Of a stretch of DNA of 64,000 nt, positions 11,195 through 22,284 are shown piece by piece. A model generated the notes under the pieces. It saw only the letters and a list, made by a program, of their open reading frames with translations. It was not told the origin of the DNA and made no database searches. A program made the position numbers and the translations under genes. The stretch spans positions 23,543,849 through 23,607,848 of the forward strand of contig CM038702.1 in NCBI GenBank assembly GCA_021613375.1, read 5' to 3'. This stretch comes from Megaleporinus macrocephalus (Eukaryota > Chordata > Actinopteri > Characiformes > Anostomidae). The first letter of the stretch is position 1; each line of letters begins with the position of its first letter.

Positions 11195-11861
11195 CCTTCA
11201 TGCACCCAGTTATGTTGAAACAGGAAGAGGCCGAGCCCAACTACTGAAAACACACCTTATTCCCTTCTCCACCAAACTTTACGCTTGGCATAATGCAGTC
11301 AGACAAGTACGGTTCTCCTGGCAAGAGCCAAACACAGATTCATACATCAGATTGGCAGACGGATAAACATGATTCGTCAACCCAGAGAACGGTGGGCGTG
11401 CTTTACACCCCTGCATCTAACACTTGGCATGTACTTGGCTGCTTAGCTTGCTCAGACATGGAAACTCAGTGGAAACTCATACCCACTGTTCTTGAGTTAA
11501 TCTGAAGGCCACATGAAATTTGGAGGTTGATTGACCCTGCAGAAGGTGACCTCTGCGCCCTATGCACCTCAGCGTCCTCAGTCATTCCCAATCACTTCCA
11601 CTTTGTTGTAATACTACTGACAGTTGACTTTGGAATATTTAGTAGCGAGGAAATTTTGGACTTGTGGCACAGGTGGCATCCTATCATGGTACAATGCTGG
11701 AATTCACTGAGCCCCTGAGAGCGATCCATTCTTTCACATGTGTTTAGAAGCAGTCTGCGTTCCTAGTTGCTTGGTTTTATACACCTATGGCCATGGAAGT
11801 AATTGGAACACCTGAATTCATTGATTTGAATGGTTGAGAGAATACTTTTGACAATATAGTG
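11195..11861 (-). mobile_element. decayed Tc1-like transposon (N-terminal half of the transposase plus terminus)
   Basis: The plus-strand right end ATACTTTTGACAATATAGTG (11842-11861) is a typical Tc1-type terminal sequence. On the minus strand the translation gives SSLLNIPKSTV near 11634-11660, the recognition helix of the first helix-turn-helix. It then gives a VDES segment (complement of about 11371-11382, the region of the second catalytic Asp), then LPGEPYLSDCIMPSVKFGG (complement of about 11268-11324). Order and spacing match a Tc1 transposase. Frameshifts and stops are present, and the C-terminal third and opposite end are missing or unrecognisable. Confidence 0.8.
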
Positions 11862-12537
11862 TTGATAAAAACTTTTTAAATGTCTTTAAAAATGTGTGAT
11901 GTGTTTGAACTGATGAGGCTTTGGTTTTACAGTGTGCCTGTCGATGTGTTTGATAGACATACATAACGTGCATGCACAAAACGTACATTAGTATAGACTC
12001 TATTCCAAGTAATTTTAAACAATTTTCACTGATGCGCTGTTTTCAAATGGTGCATGACTACATAAGGTTCTTTCTGCAAGATGCGGTTGAAGTATGGTAC
12101 ACGCTGACGTGAGTGAGATGCAGCAGGACAGACGCAGTGATGAACCACGCTGGTGGCTGAGGGAGAGAGGAAAGGACATGTTTCCTCTTTCGCGGTTTAT
12201 TTGTAATGTTTTAATCGCTCTGTATCGTTGCAGGCATTGATCAGAACATGATAACTCTTTGCTCGTAAAGCTGCATCCATCCATGTTTTAGATGGAGAGA
12301 TAGAGGTAGAGCAAGATAGAGAGAACTACAGCACACAGAGAGAGATAAAATGGCATTAAATCTGCCTGAAACTCTGCATAATATTTCAGTCAGTACTTTT
12401 CTTTTTTTTCGCATCTCACTTTATCCACATCCAGCATTATCATCATTTTGCCTTGACTGTGTTTTTGCATTTCATTACATGCCTTGTTGATTATGTAAAG
12501 TATTTATATATTATTACATAAAGCTGCATACTTGCTT

Positions 12538-12540
<3 letters not shown>
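11862..12540. other. unannotated stretch
   Basis: No gene seen. A GA-rich patch lies at 12292-12346. Confidence 0.5.

Positions 12541-12604
<64 letters not shown>
12541..12604. repeat. (AT)32 microsatellite
   Basis: 64 bp of uninterrupted alternating AT, able to extrude as a cruciform and likely to vary in length. Confidence 0.95.
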
Positions 12605-12609
<5 letters not shown>

Positions 12610-13370
12610 TTGTATTACCACTCATCCAGCAGGTATAATTACATAGGTACATAGCTATGTGTGTGTAGTTGTACCTATGGCAACAGAGGACGTTTTCTGC
12701 TATGGTAACACTGCATCTGGTTGTCTCTTGGGGGGTTTCCAGGGGTAAATAAGATAACCATGCAAGGCTGGGTCCTATACTTTGGTAGCACTACCCTAGA
12801 AGCGAGAGAGAGATAAAGAGGGATAGAAAGATAGAGCGAGAACGGCAGACGTGAAAATTTACACTTGTGTAATCTACAGAAACGTAGCCTTTATCCTCTC
12901 AGCTTACACTTTTCTCCAATCGGACAGTTCTATGTTAATAAACACTGTGGTCCCTGTCTCTCTGAAACATGTTTGTACTTCTGTGCCTGATTTCACATTA
13001 TGGCATTTTTCTTTTAGATTTTCTTTCTCATTCAGGCTTACTATGCAAACGTAAGGCAAAAACTATGAATTGAGTCATCAAAAAATATATTGGGACTTTA
13101 AAATGACTCTGCATCCTAAAAGCAATATAGTGACATGGAAATGCTGTGAAGTTTCATTGAAGACTGAGGTGATAATGTAGATATTGTAGAAGTGTAAAGC
13201 ACAAATAAGAAGCAAACTGGGGTTCTTCCAATTTGTTACTCTGGGGTTATTTCCTTTTTTGTATAAATGTTATTTGTAACTTTGATAAATCAACACCACT
13301 TTGACACCAGTTATGATTTTAGCTTGCGTCACATCTTTGTGTTGCTATCAGTTAAGGAACAATTATGACT
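12605..13370. other. unannotated stretch
   Basis: No gene or transposon recognised. A GA-rich patch lies at about 12803-12842. Confidence 0.45.
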
Positions 13371-13384
13371 CATTTCGTTACATG

Positions 13385-13416
13385 ACCCAATATGTTACAG
13401 ACGTAACATATTGGGT
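13385..13416. repeat. perfect 14-bp inverted repeat (hairpin), 4-nt loop
   Basis: ACCCAATATGTTAC, loop AGAC, then GTAACATATTGGGT: a flawless stem. No transposon ends are visible around it. Confidence 0.9.
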
Positions 13417-14539
13417 TGATACAAATGTGCACATAATTTCCACAGGACTGATTTGCATGATATGTCCTAGTTAAAAATTTTTGATTATTGATATCACCAC
13501 CGCACCAACCAAAAACAAATACATGTGGTCTGCCACAGCGTTGATGTACTTTGTCATATTTTAGTGTATATGATTTAATAACTTTCAATTGCTTTTAATA
13601 CAATTATTTTTAAAGGCATGCCCTTGGGCCTTACATATCCAAATATAATCTGTTTTTGCTGAGTTATATAATTTATGTAACCATTAAGACATTTAATCCA
13701 AACAGGTAATATTGCACATTATATTAAACAAATTACAAACTGCACACAGGAAATTTACTGTAGCCTTTTAACTTGATGTTTTAACAAGAAAAGTGAATAA
13801 AACATTGTTTACATTTTATTTAATATTATTTATTAGCTTTTTTTCTTAGAACACTCGCTGTAGACAGAGCTCATAAAAACTTTCTGTGCTCTGTGGTAAT
13901 ATCCAGTTACTTCAGCTTGTCAGGAGCGAACCACTTTAAAGCAAGTTGAAATTCTATAGAGCATCGGCATTTATTTTTAATTCCATTTTATCGATTAAGT
14001 AGAAAGGGAAGCTGTACATAGCAGAAAGAACTAACAGGTAGCTTCAAGTCTTTTTGTCTGTATTTCTGTCTCTCTCTCTCTCTCCCTCTCTCTCAAAGTG
14101 AAACTCTTCTGAGTAGAAGAGTGCAATTACTGCAATGATGCAGAATAATGCATTAGAGTAAAATGCAATAAGATAAATTATAAATTTTACTACCATTTCT
14201 GAGGCTCTATTCATCATTACCTAATCACTGAATGCAAAGAGCAGCTCACACATGGTGTAAAGAAAATAGACTTACTAGAGTAATGCATGATGTTAAATCC
14301 TAACCTTAACCCTTGTAGACTAGTCTGAATGACGAAAGTTTGATTCCAGATATCTCCTGGACGCCCTCAGCCATCACATAGATTTGTTTCACTTGTTAAA
14401 CTGTTACAGTTGATTTAGTATAATAAAACATTGATTAGGCAAACATAGTTTGATGAGTGAGATTGTGTTAGCTTAACTATTTTCAGTTAAAACTGATTAA
14501 TACAAGTTATACTGTTTTTAGGAGATTATATATCCAGTA
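13417..14539. other. unannotated AT-rich stretch with a CT run
   Basis: Contains a (CT)n run at 14068-14094. No gene or recognisable transposon. Confidence 0.45.
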
Positions 14540-15115
14540 ATACACTTGCTTAAGGAGAAGGAAAATAAGGGAACCAAAACTGGACAGTTTAGCGCAAATG
14601 AGACTTCTAACAACCGTGCAAGACCTGAAAGACCACCAAAACCTTCATCATCAGATAGGAGAGATAGCAATAGATAGGAGAACATCAAGCTCCTCTTGCT
14701 TCAGATGTGAAAACATCCACAGGTGTTTCTGTACATCCTTACATTGTGAGAAGACAACATACTTTCTGAAAGGAAAAAGAAATAGACTGAAAAGAAAATG
14801 TCAAACAGAGAAGCAGCTGTTTTTCTCAGGACCGTGGACTTACCATCTTAGTCCAGACCTTATCAATGCTGAATGTGTTTGGAATTACTTGAATACAGAG
14901 AAGCAGGAACAACAAACTTCTAAGACTGAGCTTTGGAGATCTGGGAAAAATGTTCCTGTAGATTACTTAGAAAAGCAGAAAGCAGGTCTCTGAAGCTGCA
15001 ATGAAATCAAATGGTGGACACTCTAAAAACTGAAAACCCTGAAAAAGAAAAAAAAATCTTTGGTTATTTTGAGTGGAAATGAAATAACTAAAGGGTGGAC
15101 TTTTGCAAAGTGCTG
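14540..15115 (+). mobile_element. decayed Tc1-like transposon, 3' portion
   Basis: The 3' end GGACTTTTGCAAAGTGCTG (15097-15115) is a Tc1-type terminal repeat followed by TA at 15116-15117, consistent with the TA target duplication. Upstream is a transposase relic (see the separate entry). I could not find the left terminal repeat, so the left border is approximate and that side is probably truncated. Confidence 0.75.
14598..15040 (+). pseudogene. Tc1 transposase relic
   Basis: The 131-residue frame at 14598-14993 contains SPDLINAECVWNYL, a decayed version of the S-P-D-L-N-P-I-E-x-x-W signature that surrounds the last catalytic acidic residue, and then NVPVDYLEK. A shifted continuation reads like the usual C-terminal K-x-G-G-H tail. 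In the other frame near the start, R-A-R-P-E-R-P-P-K-P resembles the GRPR hook between the two DNA-binding domains. The central catalytic core is deleted and the NPIE motif is destroyed, so it is inactive. Confidence 0.75.
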
Positions 15116-15204
15116 TATGTAATGCTTTTTATATGAAATACGTTGCCGTATAGATGTCTGTGCTATGTGTTAGCTGACTGAGGCCAGTATTTCTGAGTGT
15201 GTGT

Positions 15205-15460
15205 TGTTTTTGCCACTGTAGGCCTAGTGCTCAGAGACAGACGGAGGAGAGCAATCAGGCCATCTCTGCTCCTTCATCAAGTCCCTGCTTTCCCCTGCAT
15301 CCGACAGCGCGATAAAGCCTCCTCGCACTTGTCCGTCTCCTAGCCTGCCTCACTCCCTCGTTCCCTCTCCTTTCTTCCCCCCCTTACCCCGGCGGTCTTT
15401 AATACACACATATCACAGCCTGCCTCCTGAGGTTTGAAAAATGAGAAAGCTACTTCATTG
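15205..15460. other. GC-rich unique stretch, possible terminal exon or conserved element
   Basis: After a weak acceptor-like sequence (TTTTTGCCACTGTAG ending 15221) one frame is open for about 30 codons (SAQRQTEESNQAISAPSSSP and onward) and then reaches TAA at about 15315. No domain is recognised and no upstream exon is visible, so an unrelated conserved non-coding segment or untranslated region is at least as likely. The stretch leads into the dense candidate regulatory cluster. Confidence 0.15.
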
Positions 15461-15461
15461 A

Positions 15462-15523
15462 GCCTCTCTCTCTCTCTCTCTCACTCTCTCTCACTCTCTC
15501 TCTCTTACTCTCTCTCACTCTCC
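15462..15523. repeat. imperfect (CT)n microsatellite
   Basis: CT runs broken by CACT and TTACT units. Confidence 0.9.
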
Positions 15524-15539
15524 GGTCACAATAAATATT

Positions 15540-15800
15540 TTTCCATTTATATGCAAATGATTATCTACTGACCAAGAATGGATGGAAGTCGTCTTGTTTT
15601 CATTGTACTCGTGGAGGTACAAGCGGTGTGAGACGGCGAACGAGAGGGGGGGAGACGGAAATCAGCCGGAGAGGGAGCCGCCTCGCCGTTCCGGGAGTAA
15701 ATAATCTCGCCTTGCCTTCCTTTATTTCTATGACAGTCTTGAAAGGGGACTGTATTAACTTATAAGTTATAAGTAGTTGGAAGGAACTTACTTTAAAACG
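15540..15800. promoter_or_regulatory. candidate conserved non-coding element, cluster part 1
   Basis: High-complexity sequence with ATGCAAAT (octamer-type, about 15551-15558), GC-rich blocks at 15630-15700, and the near-palindrome AACTTATAAGTTATAAGT at about 15756-15773. No open frame, repeats or transposon ends. Inference from texture; conservation not tested. Confidence 0.35.
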
Positions 15801-15894
15801 GGCGGAAGGGCGAGGTGGGGGGTGGGATGTGGAAAAGGGGGGGTAAAAAGACAGGAAGAAAGAGCGAAAGAAAGCTGACGCTGTCGCTTAGTTG

Positions 15895-16165
15895 AGTTCC
15901 CCCCAAATTGCTGACATAATTACATGAATGTAATTTTTATGAGTCACACAAATCTCTGCATTTTCAGTGAAGCAGATAATTAGACTTGGAATAAAGCGGG
16001 ACTGAATAATTAATACATCAAAACTAGATGAACTTTTTCTAATTATTTTTATTTAATCTCCATTCTAATTATTGTTGGAGTCGGCTGAGCAAGATTGCTT
16101 CTCATTCAGGGAGTGAAATGCACCCTCGCCGGCGTATTCTCATCCAGTGAAATATTAACTAAGCG
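15895..16165. promoter_or_regulatory. candidate conserved non-coding element, cluster part 2
   Basis: A remarkable density of TAAT/ATTA cores (ATAATTACATGAATGTAA, AGATAATTAG, GAATAATTAATAC, TCTAATTATT), an AGATAA GATA-type site and an ATGAGTCA AP-1/Maf-like site at 15939-15946, then a GCCGGCG patch. This looks like a vertebrate developmental enhancer. No coding potential. Confidence 0.4.
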
Positions 16166-16239
16166 TGTAGAGAGAGGATCAGAGAGGGGCGCCCACCCTC
16201 CCCACCCTCGACTCGCTCCGAATCCACCCCCCTCCCCTG

Positions 16240-16445
16240 ATTGAACTGTAATTTAAAATTCTTTATTGCCAACAAACAATTTGCATCCACACCTGCCATA
16301 TTTTCTTATTCCTTATTTATTTCTCCGCGCCTGCAGTCGAAGGCTGCCGATCAATATTTCTCCAGCCTTAAATGAGTTTGTTAATTTGTGTAATTTGTTG
16401 TTACCTGAGTTTTCTGCCTTTTTTTCTTAGTATTCTCTCTTCGCT
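16240..16445. promoter_or_regulatory. candidate conserved non-coding element, cluster part 3
   Basis: Contains AACAAACAATTTGCAT (fork-head-like and octamer-like), GCCATATTTTC (resembling a CArG half), GATCAATATT and TTTGTTAATTTGTGTAA. Unique sequence without frames. Regulatory role is inferred. Confidence 0.35.
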
Positions 16446-16490
16446 AAGAGTTTAGACATGGCCTTAGCATACGCCTGACCTGTGCCTGCG

Positions 16491-16551
16491 TATATATGTG
16501 TGTGTGTGTGTGCGCATGGGGGTGTGTGCTTGTGGGTGTGTGTGTGTGTTT
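16491..16551. repeat. (TG)n microsatellite, imperfect
   Basis: TG runs interrupted by CGCATGGGG and CTTGTGGG. Confidence 0.9.
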
Positions 16552-16559
16552 GTAGCTAC

Positions 16560-16839
16560 TGTGTGTACCGCTGCTGACCGCAGGGGAAAATTTTCACACT
16601 TTATCTCTCGTGTCTTTCTTTCTACCAGGAACTACTCCCACATCTGATCAGATAACCTTTAAAGCTGAAATAAGCATAATGAATGAATCTTCTTTATACG
16701 TAAATGCTCACACATACACATTTGCATAGACAGAACCAAAGAAAACAAAATGAGTTCAAAATTAATTTTGTTGTTGTTGTTTTTTTCATACATTGCTGGA
16801 AACTTCATTTTATTATTGTTATTTCAAATTCCCACAGCC
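16560..16839. other. unannotated stretch inside the regulatory cluster
   Basis: AT-rich, with a TTG run near 16768-16785. No gene seen. Confidence 0.4.
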
Positions 16840-17310
16840 ATCCACATTCATCCCCCTTTGTCCAAGTTGAAGAACAGTTTGAGGATTAATTAAAACTGAT
16901 GATATATGACATCTCGCCGAAGCAAGGGTGTGTGTGTGTGTGTGTGCGTGCAACGCATTTGTGTTCGTGTGAATCGGGACGGGCTTCGCCTTGCTCCGGT
17001 GCAGCTCAGAACAAAATAAAAGCAGCATTTACGAGCATGAAATGAGCTGAGTCTTTTCCCTCGGCTCATCTCGCGCTGCCGTGTGTGGATACACTAGATT
17101 AAAAACTGCCACTTAATTAATGTACAAAAACAAGATCAGATTTAATTAACATCTGATTTAATTGCATCCCCACAATTGCTTTTCCACACTATATGGTCCG
17201 ATAAAAAACGATTGCGGAATGTAATAATTATACAGACAAACACAATAATGCATGAATGCATTGAAACGAGGTTTTGATGTAAATCCAAGCCAAATCGCTT
17301 TTATAGAGAA
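16840..17310. promoter_or_regulatory. candidate conserved non-coding element, cluster part 4
   Basis: Includes GAGGATTAATTAAAAC (16879-16894), a TG run (16928-16946), and then a dense homeodomain-site block: CACTTAATTAATGTAC, GATTTAATTAACATC, GATTTAATTGCATCC, AATAATGCATGAATGCATT. The near-repeat AGATTTAATTAACATCTGATTTAATTG places two identical core sites about 15 bp apart. No protein frame. Enhancer-type function is inferred. Confidence 0.4.
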
Positions 17311-19990
17311 AAAAAATATGTTAATATCACATTTCAACAGTTTTATTAATTATTCAGATTTTTGTAAATAATTTCATTAAATAGTGCTGATTATATGAAG
17401 GAGCAAATATTTATGCACGTAGTACGGTGATTCGATTCTGTGTCTAAATCAGTCCAACGACATGAGATGTGCTATTTTCTGCCTTCAGCTGAGATGATGC
17501 ACTTAAATCCAGTCACCACAAAAGCGGGCTTCGTTCTGACTGAAAGTGTATTCATCTACTGATACTAAAATCTTGAAATGTGTGAATCATGGAAATTAGC
17601 TACATAATGAATGTAGAAGAACATATTTAAACTGTCAATTTAAAAATGTACACTTACAATATAGTATGTTTCATCTTGTTTTATCCACGTGACATCTGAG
17701 CCTGAATATTCCACACACTTGCCACACTTATCCTGTTATTTATATTTTTTAAAAAGGCTACAACAACTTTTATCACAATCTATTTCTTTGCCAGTGTTCT
17801 CACCTTTACCTAGTAGTACGGATTGCAGAGTTTATTTCAGAACATAGAAGATTGTTTTGCACTGTAGTCAATTCTAGAATATAATACTACTCTACTATTT
17901 TATCTTGAAATGCTTCTTTTGCTTTCTTTCTATTACCTGGCAGGTACATTAGTACGGACAACAGTCTATAAATGAATGTGTGAAACAGTGATGCAGTGGT
18001 GATCATGTATGATAGGCTTTTTTGGGCCTGGAAGTTACAGCTAGAAGAAGCGTATTATGAGATGAGATATTGTATAAAGGAAGAGAATGGGGGATGCCAT
18101 GGAGCAAAGCCCAATCAAACATTATTGTGGTGATACATGAGCAGAAGATGATGGTACTGTTGTAGTATATGTAAGCCTATTTTACCGTTACTCTTTTAGA
18201 TATACACCTGAAAATGCACGTATTTCAGAAAGTATTTTAAAGTGGCGATTTATGTTTTGTATTTTAGGCAACTATGTTGGGTTTCTGGAGTAAAATAAAG
18301 TACACCTTGATCTAAACTGAAACAACGGCAGCAGAAATATCAGAATTCTGAAGTATTTCTATGATAAAACTATATAGAATCAGACAGCAAACAACTATGT
18401 ATCAATCAGGTTCTCAAGTGACTGATTTAGCAAAATTACACTAACAAGTTCAAACGTATGTTATGAATAGAAACAAATAAATGCTGACATGAAATACTGA
18501 AATGAAACAATTTGTATGATAATGCTTGTCCTGCGTGCGTCAGTTCTGCGTGCATATCCCTCAGACCAGCCTGGCAAAATGTGACATATGGGATGATGGT
18601 GCAGTGAATGCTGAGCTGAGTTGATTTTTCAGAAGATTTTCTTTTTTTATGCTATGTTGTAAAAGAGCGGTCCACAATGAGATACATGGAAGAGAGTTGA
18701 GATTTAGTGGAGAGAGAAGAGGATATCCCATCACTTCTCTGCTTGACTCTGGCTTGTTACTTGTGTGATTACACAGGGAACTGGCGGAGCCGAGTGTGAC
18801 GCCGCTATCAGACGTAATATCACTTCAGAGATTTATCTTGTTCTTATTATTTTCAATGGGACTATTTTTGTATCATCTCGGTTATCAGCAGTATCTATTT
18901 GTAGGGGTGTGTTTGTGTGTGTGTATACAATGTTTTGGCTTTTTATCACTGTGTGGCAACGGTGAGCTGCTGCTCCGTGCTTTTTGGCTTTCTATTTCAA
19001 ATGTGTCTATTGCCACCATGTGATCATTAGTGGTACTGCGAAGAAAGTAATGCGTTGTCTGTGTATGAGCTTTTAGAGTGAGGAAATTGCATCTCCTGGA
19101 TTAACTTTCTTAAAACAAATGCACAGTTGTATGTGTTTATTTTTGTACATTTTCAAGACAAAAGTGTCCTGAATTTGTAGTAAAACCAGAGAAAACCATG
19201 ACTAACCGGCAAAACTTAGAAGATGCTTCTGACCGACAAAATCATTTCTTTTTCAGAAATAAGAAATTCTTAATACATATACTAGATACATATAGAAAAA
19301 CGTTTTCTTCTATATTGAAGCTACCCTTAACATTGTGTAAACATTTCATGATAGATGGAATAGAAATGGTCCAAAACTGTTGCTTTGAATAAAAGTCTTT
19401 TCCATTATCTTAATAATCTGATAAAATGATTATTATTTTTTTTATTATTTGGTTACTTGTATATCATATATCATATATATGGGATGCATTACTATTATTA
19501 TATGTACAATGTTTCATTCCAACATGACCTATGACCTCATATCCTGAGCTAATAATATGCATAGTGAAAGATGTTAAGTTTTAGCAGCGCTGTTGACTTG
19601 CTAATATAGTGTGTAAAAAGTTGAACATTATTTGTCAGCAGAGCAGCCCTTCCTCTATAACTTTAGGCACCCTGTCCCAAGCACAAAAAACAATGGGCCA
19701 AGTTCAATTTGTCCTTATAAATGTCTACATCAGGTTAATGATATGTTTTAGAGCTCACAATGTCAGAATCTTAAAAACTGCACAAGAAGAAGTTTTCTTA
19801 AGAACAGTTGGCGAATGAGGCCCGATGTGTGAGTGTGTTGAACAGCACAGGAATGTGAAGGATGCTGTAAGCAGACACAACATCTGCCCTCCTTTTGTGA
19901 TGACCATCTCTTCTTCTGGAATCTTCTTTTGAGATGTGCTTTGTTGATTGAAGCTGCTGCACGCGCACAAACGTCCCGAATCGCAACAAT
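17311..19990. other. long unannotated AT-rich stretch
   Basis: No gene, array or recognisable transposon over 2.7 kb. Overlapping short frames at 18765-19023 carry no domain, and a TG run lies near 18906-18923. Confidence 0.45.
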
Positions 19991-19999
19991 CCTACATCA

Positions 20000-20690
20000 A
20001 ACAGCCTCAGAGGGGACCTTATGACCTTTGACCTTTTACCATGGCTCAGGCATGTGCCCACCAAGTGGCCACAACAGTAATAGTCAGAATCAGCAGTCAA
20101 AAACTAGAAGTGAAGTGGATTATTCAGAAAGTGAGTATGTGAAAGTAGTAAGACAGGACACGGACACAGACGCAGTGCTGGTGCTGCAGGTAGTGTGTAC
20201 GGTCTGTCTGGCGCCAGCAAGGATAATCTGGTCACGCTCGAGCTGGGATCATCACAGATATACGGGCAGTTGCCATTCACCCTGTGTGTGTGGCTTGTTT
20301 ATGATTGGCCGGCTAGGCAGGTATAGGCGGCGGCCTCACACACACACACCTCTAGGTGAACCCCTCACCTGCGCATGACCTGGCGAGGCAGCGTGTGCGT
20401 GAATATGTGAGTGAGTGTATGATGTCGCGGCACTGCTCAAGAATGCCAACAGTGCGGTGCCGCAGACTGGCCGGAGTCTGGAGAGAACGGACCTGCATGT
20501 CTCACACCCTCGTGCAGGGCCAAAAGAGACGCTTCGGTTAGCATGTGTGGGTGTGTTTGCGTGTGACGAGCGTTCAGCCGTAGCACTGAACTCCGCATAG
20601 CGCCAGTTTGGCTTTGAGGATGTGTGTGGCAGGTACGAGACGGTGACTATGTGCATGGGAGTGCCACTGAACCTGATTCCTGACTTAAGG
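20000..20690. other. GC-richer stretch with CpGs, function unknown
   Basis: More GC- and CpG-rich than most of the window (for example ATGTCGCGGCACTG near 20422 and GGTGCCGCAGACTGGCC near 20456). It contains a short CA run (20338-20349). Overlapping frames on both strands (such as 20028-20378 plus and 20336-20725 minus) are low-confidence shadows without domains. It might be a decayed CpG island or regulatory element. No TATA or initiator context is evident. Confidence 0.25.
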
Positions 20691-21350
20691 TTCACCTGAA
20701 TGTATGTGAGACAAAGGCCTTTCAAGCAACACTTGGCCGCATGTTGGGTTTACACGTTTTTCCTCCTTAACCCAAATGTAGCTAGCTGATCAGACAAGAC
20801 ATGTTTGCTCATAAAATGTGGCTTAACATTTTATTCCTGTCAGTATATCTTTTTCTAGTGGGATTGTTATAAAAATATTAGAATTAAGGATGAACTGATG
20901 TGGAAACAATGTGTTTTCTGATGCTGATTTTCAACATATTTCATGTATATGTCTTTAAAATGTACAGAAAAGTATCAAATTTTTATAGGGATGCAAATGA
21001 CGTGAAATGAATGATATGACTGTAATTTGGCAGCGTCGCCTTCTCGAGTACAATAAATAGGCCAGCACACATCAGTTTTAAAGGTTGGACACATCTATTT
21101 AGCTGTCCTTTTAAAATATCCGTTTGTATGAAATAGTTATCCATACAGATATAAAGGGTGGACTAGCTACATTAGCATTGTAGGTGCAGTGCGTCACTAA
21201 AGACAGCAAAGTTAGGACACCAAACATGTCTTGGCTTTCTACATTTGGTTTAAGTTGGTTGGGGGCCTGTGTGAATTAGATTTTTGGCCAAACTATTACT
21301 TTAATGTAACGCTTTGAGAGCTTGAATGTGTCTGTAGTCTTGGCAAGGAC
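20691..21350. other. unannotated stretch
   Basis: No gene or repeat recognised. Confidence 0.45.
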
Positions 21351-21354
21351 ACAA

Positions 21355-21560
21355 CAGACCCTTCTCTCCCTAAACTCTCTCAAATCGATACTTGATCCCT
21401 CAAACCCTCTCTGTCTCTCTTTCTGTCTCATTCTTTCTCTTACTCTTTCTTTTTGTCCTTTTTTCTCGAAAAAGTGAATCCTCCACTCTCCAGAGATGCT
21501 GACCCTCTCCCTGTCTCTCTCTTTCCCTGTCTCTCCCTTCTTCCTCCCATCTTTCCACCA
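21355..21560. repeat. pyrimidine-rich low-complexity tract
   Basis: CTCT/TTTC-rich, strand-asymmetric. It gives rise to spurious frames on both strands. Confidence 0.7.
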
Positions 21561-21658
21561 GCACCACCCCTCCATCCACCTCGACCTTGTGGGGTCACCT
21601 GTCTTTGTCAGATGAAGCTTGGGAAGAGCTATGTGAGTGAGTGTGTGTTCATATATAT

Positions 21659-21787
21659 GTGTGTGTGTGCGTGCGTAAGTGCGTGTGTGTGTCCCCGGCT
21701 CCAGCCCTCTTATCTCTCTGGGCTGCTGCCGTTTTAAATTATTCATCCCTACTGCTCCCGCACACACACACACACGCACGCACACAT
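21659..21787. repeat. TG run and CA run facing each other
   Basis: (TG)n at 21659-21692 and (CA)n with CACG units at 21760-21787. The two are complementary and could pair as an imperfect stem around about 70 bp of intervening sequence. Confidence 0.75.
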
Positions 21788-21814
21788 CTCCATCACACGC
21801 CTGCCCGCATCCGC

Positions 21815-21925
21815 TCGCCCGAGAGGCGGTCGCCGTGGCAACCTTATCAGAGATCGCAGATTTCAGCTCCAGAAATGAAATAAAAGGGGAAATTGGCTGT
21901 ATTAGCATAAGAGGAGGCAGCCTGA
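21815..21925. promoter_or_regulatory. candidate regulatory island with X-box and GATA site
   Basis: GTCGCCGTGGCAAC at 21829-21842 fits the RFX X-box pattern (GTNRCC, 0-3 bp, RGYAAC). It is followed at once by CTTATCAG (21843-21850), a GATA-type site. Unique, well-composed sequence continues to about 21925. No coding frame with a domain. RFX binding is predicted from motif only. Confidence 0.4.
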
Positions 21926-21949
21926 AGTCGAATACACACATCACCCCCG

Positions 21950-22110
21950 AAACGTACCCCCCCCTCCCTCCACCATCCCTCCAACCTCCTCTTCCCTCCC
22001 TCACTCCTTATCTCCCCCGTCTGATCGCTTTCTCTCTCTTTCTGTATTTTTTTTTCTAATTTCATTCCCCCTCCCTTTCTCTTCTTCTTCTTTGTTCCTC
22101 CCTCGCTCAT
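21950..22110. repeat. C/T-rich low-complexity tract
   Basis: CCTCC/CTCCC-rich, continuing into a TTTCTCTT run. Source of artefactual proline-rich frames. Confidence 0.7.
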
Positions 22111-22284
22111 GGGAAGAGGGAGACTGAGAGTGAGGGAGAGAATGAAGCACGGGAGGAAATAGATGTGGTCTGGATGACCCCCGACCCCTTCAGAACGAGT
22201 AAACAATACGCAGTAACCTGGGAGACTGGGCAGGAGTTGTCAGGGGCGACGGGGTTGACGGGTGGTTTGATTTCCTGTGGATTT

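Noticed and set aside
14598..14993. 131-residue frame as a host gene
   Set aside because: It contains a decayed Tc1 transposase signature and adjoins a Tc1 terminal repeat.
15050..15080. Resemblance of TCTTTGGTTATTTTGAGT to the miR-9 seed region
   Set aside because: It diverges after the first ten or so bases, lies in Tc1 sequence and has no matching opposite arm.
20028..20725. Frames of 116 (plus) and 129 (minus) residues in GC-richer sequence
   Set aside because: They overlap on opposite strands, have no recognisable domain, and lack exon signals.
21276..22004. 242-residue minus-strand frame
   Set aside because: It runs through a pyrimidine-rich tract and CA/TG repeats, is low-complexity R/E/T-rich, and has no domain or splice context.
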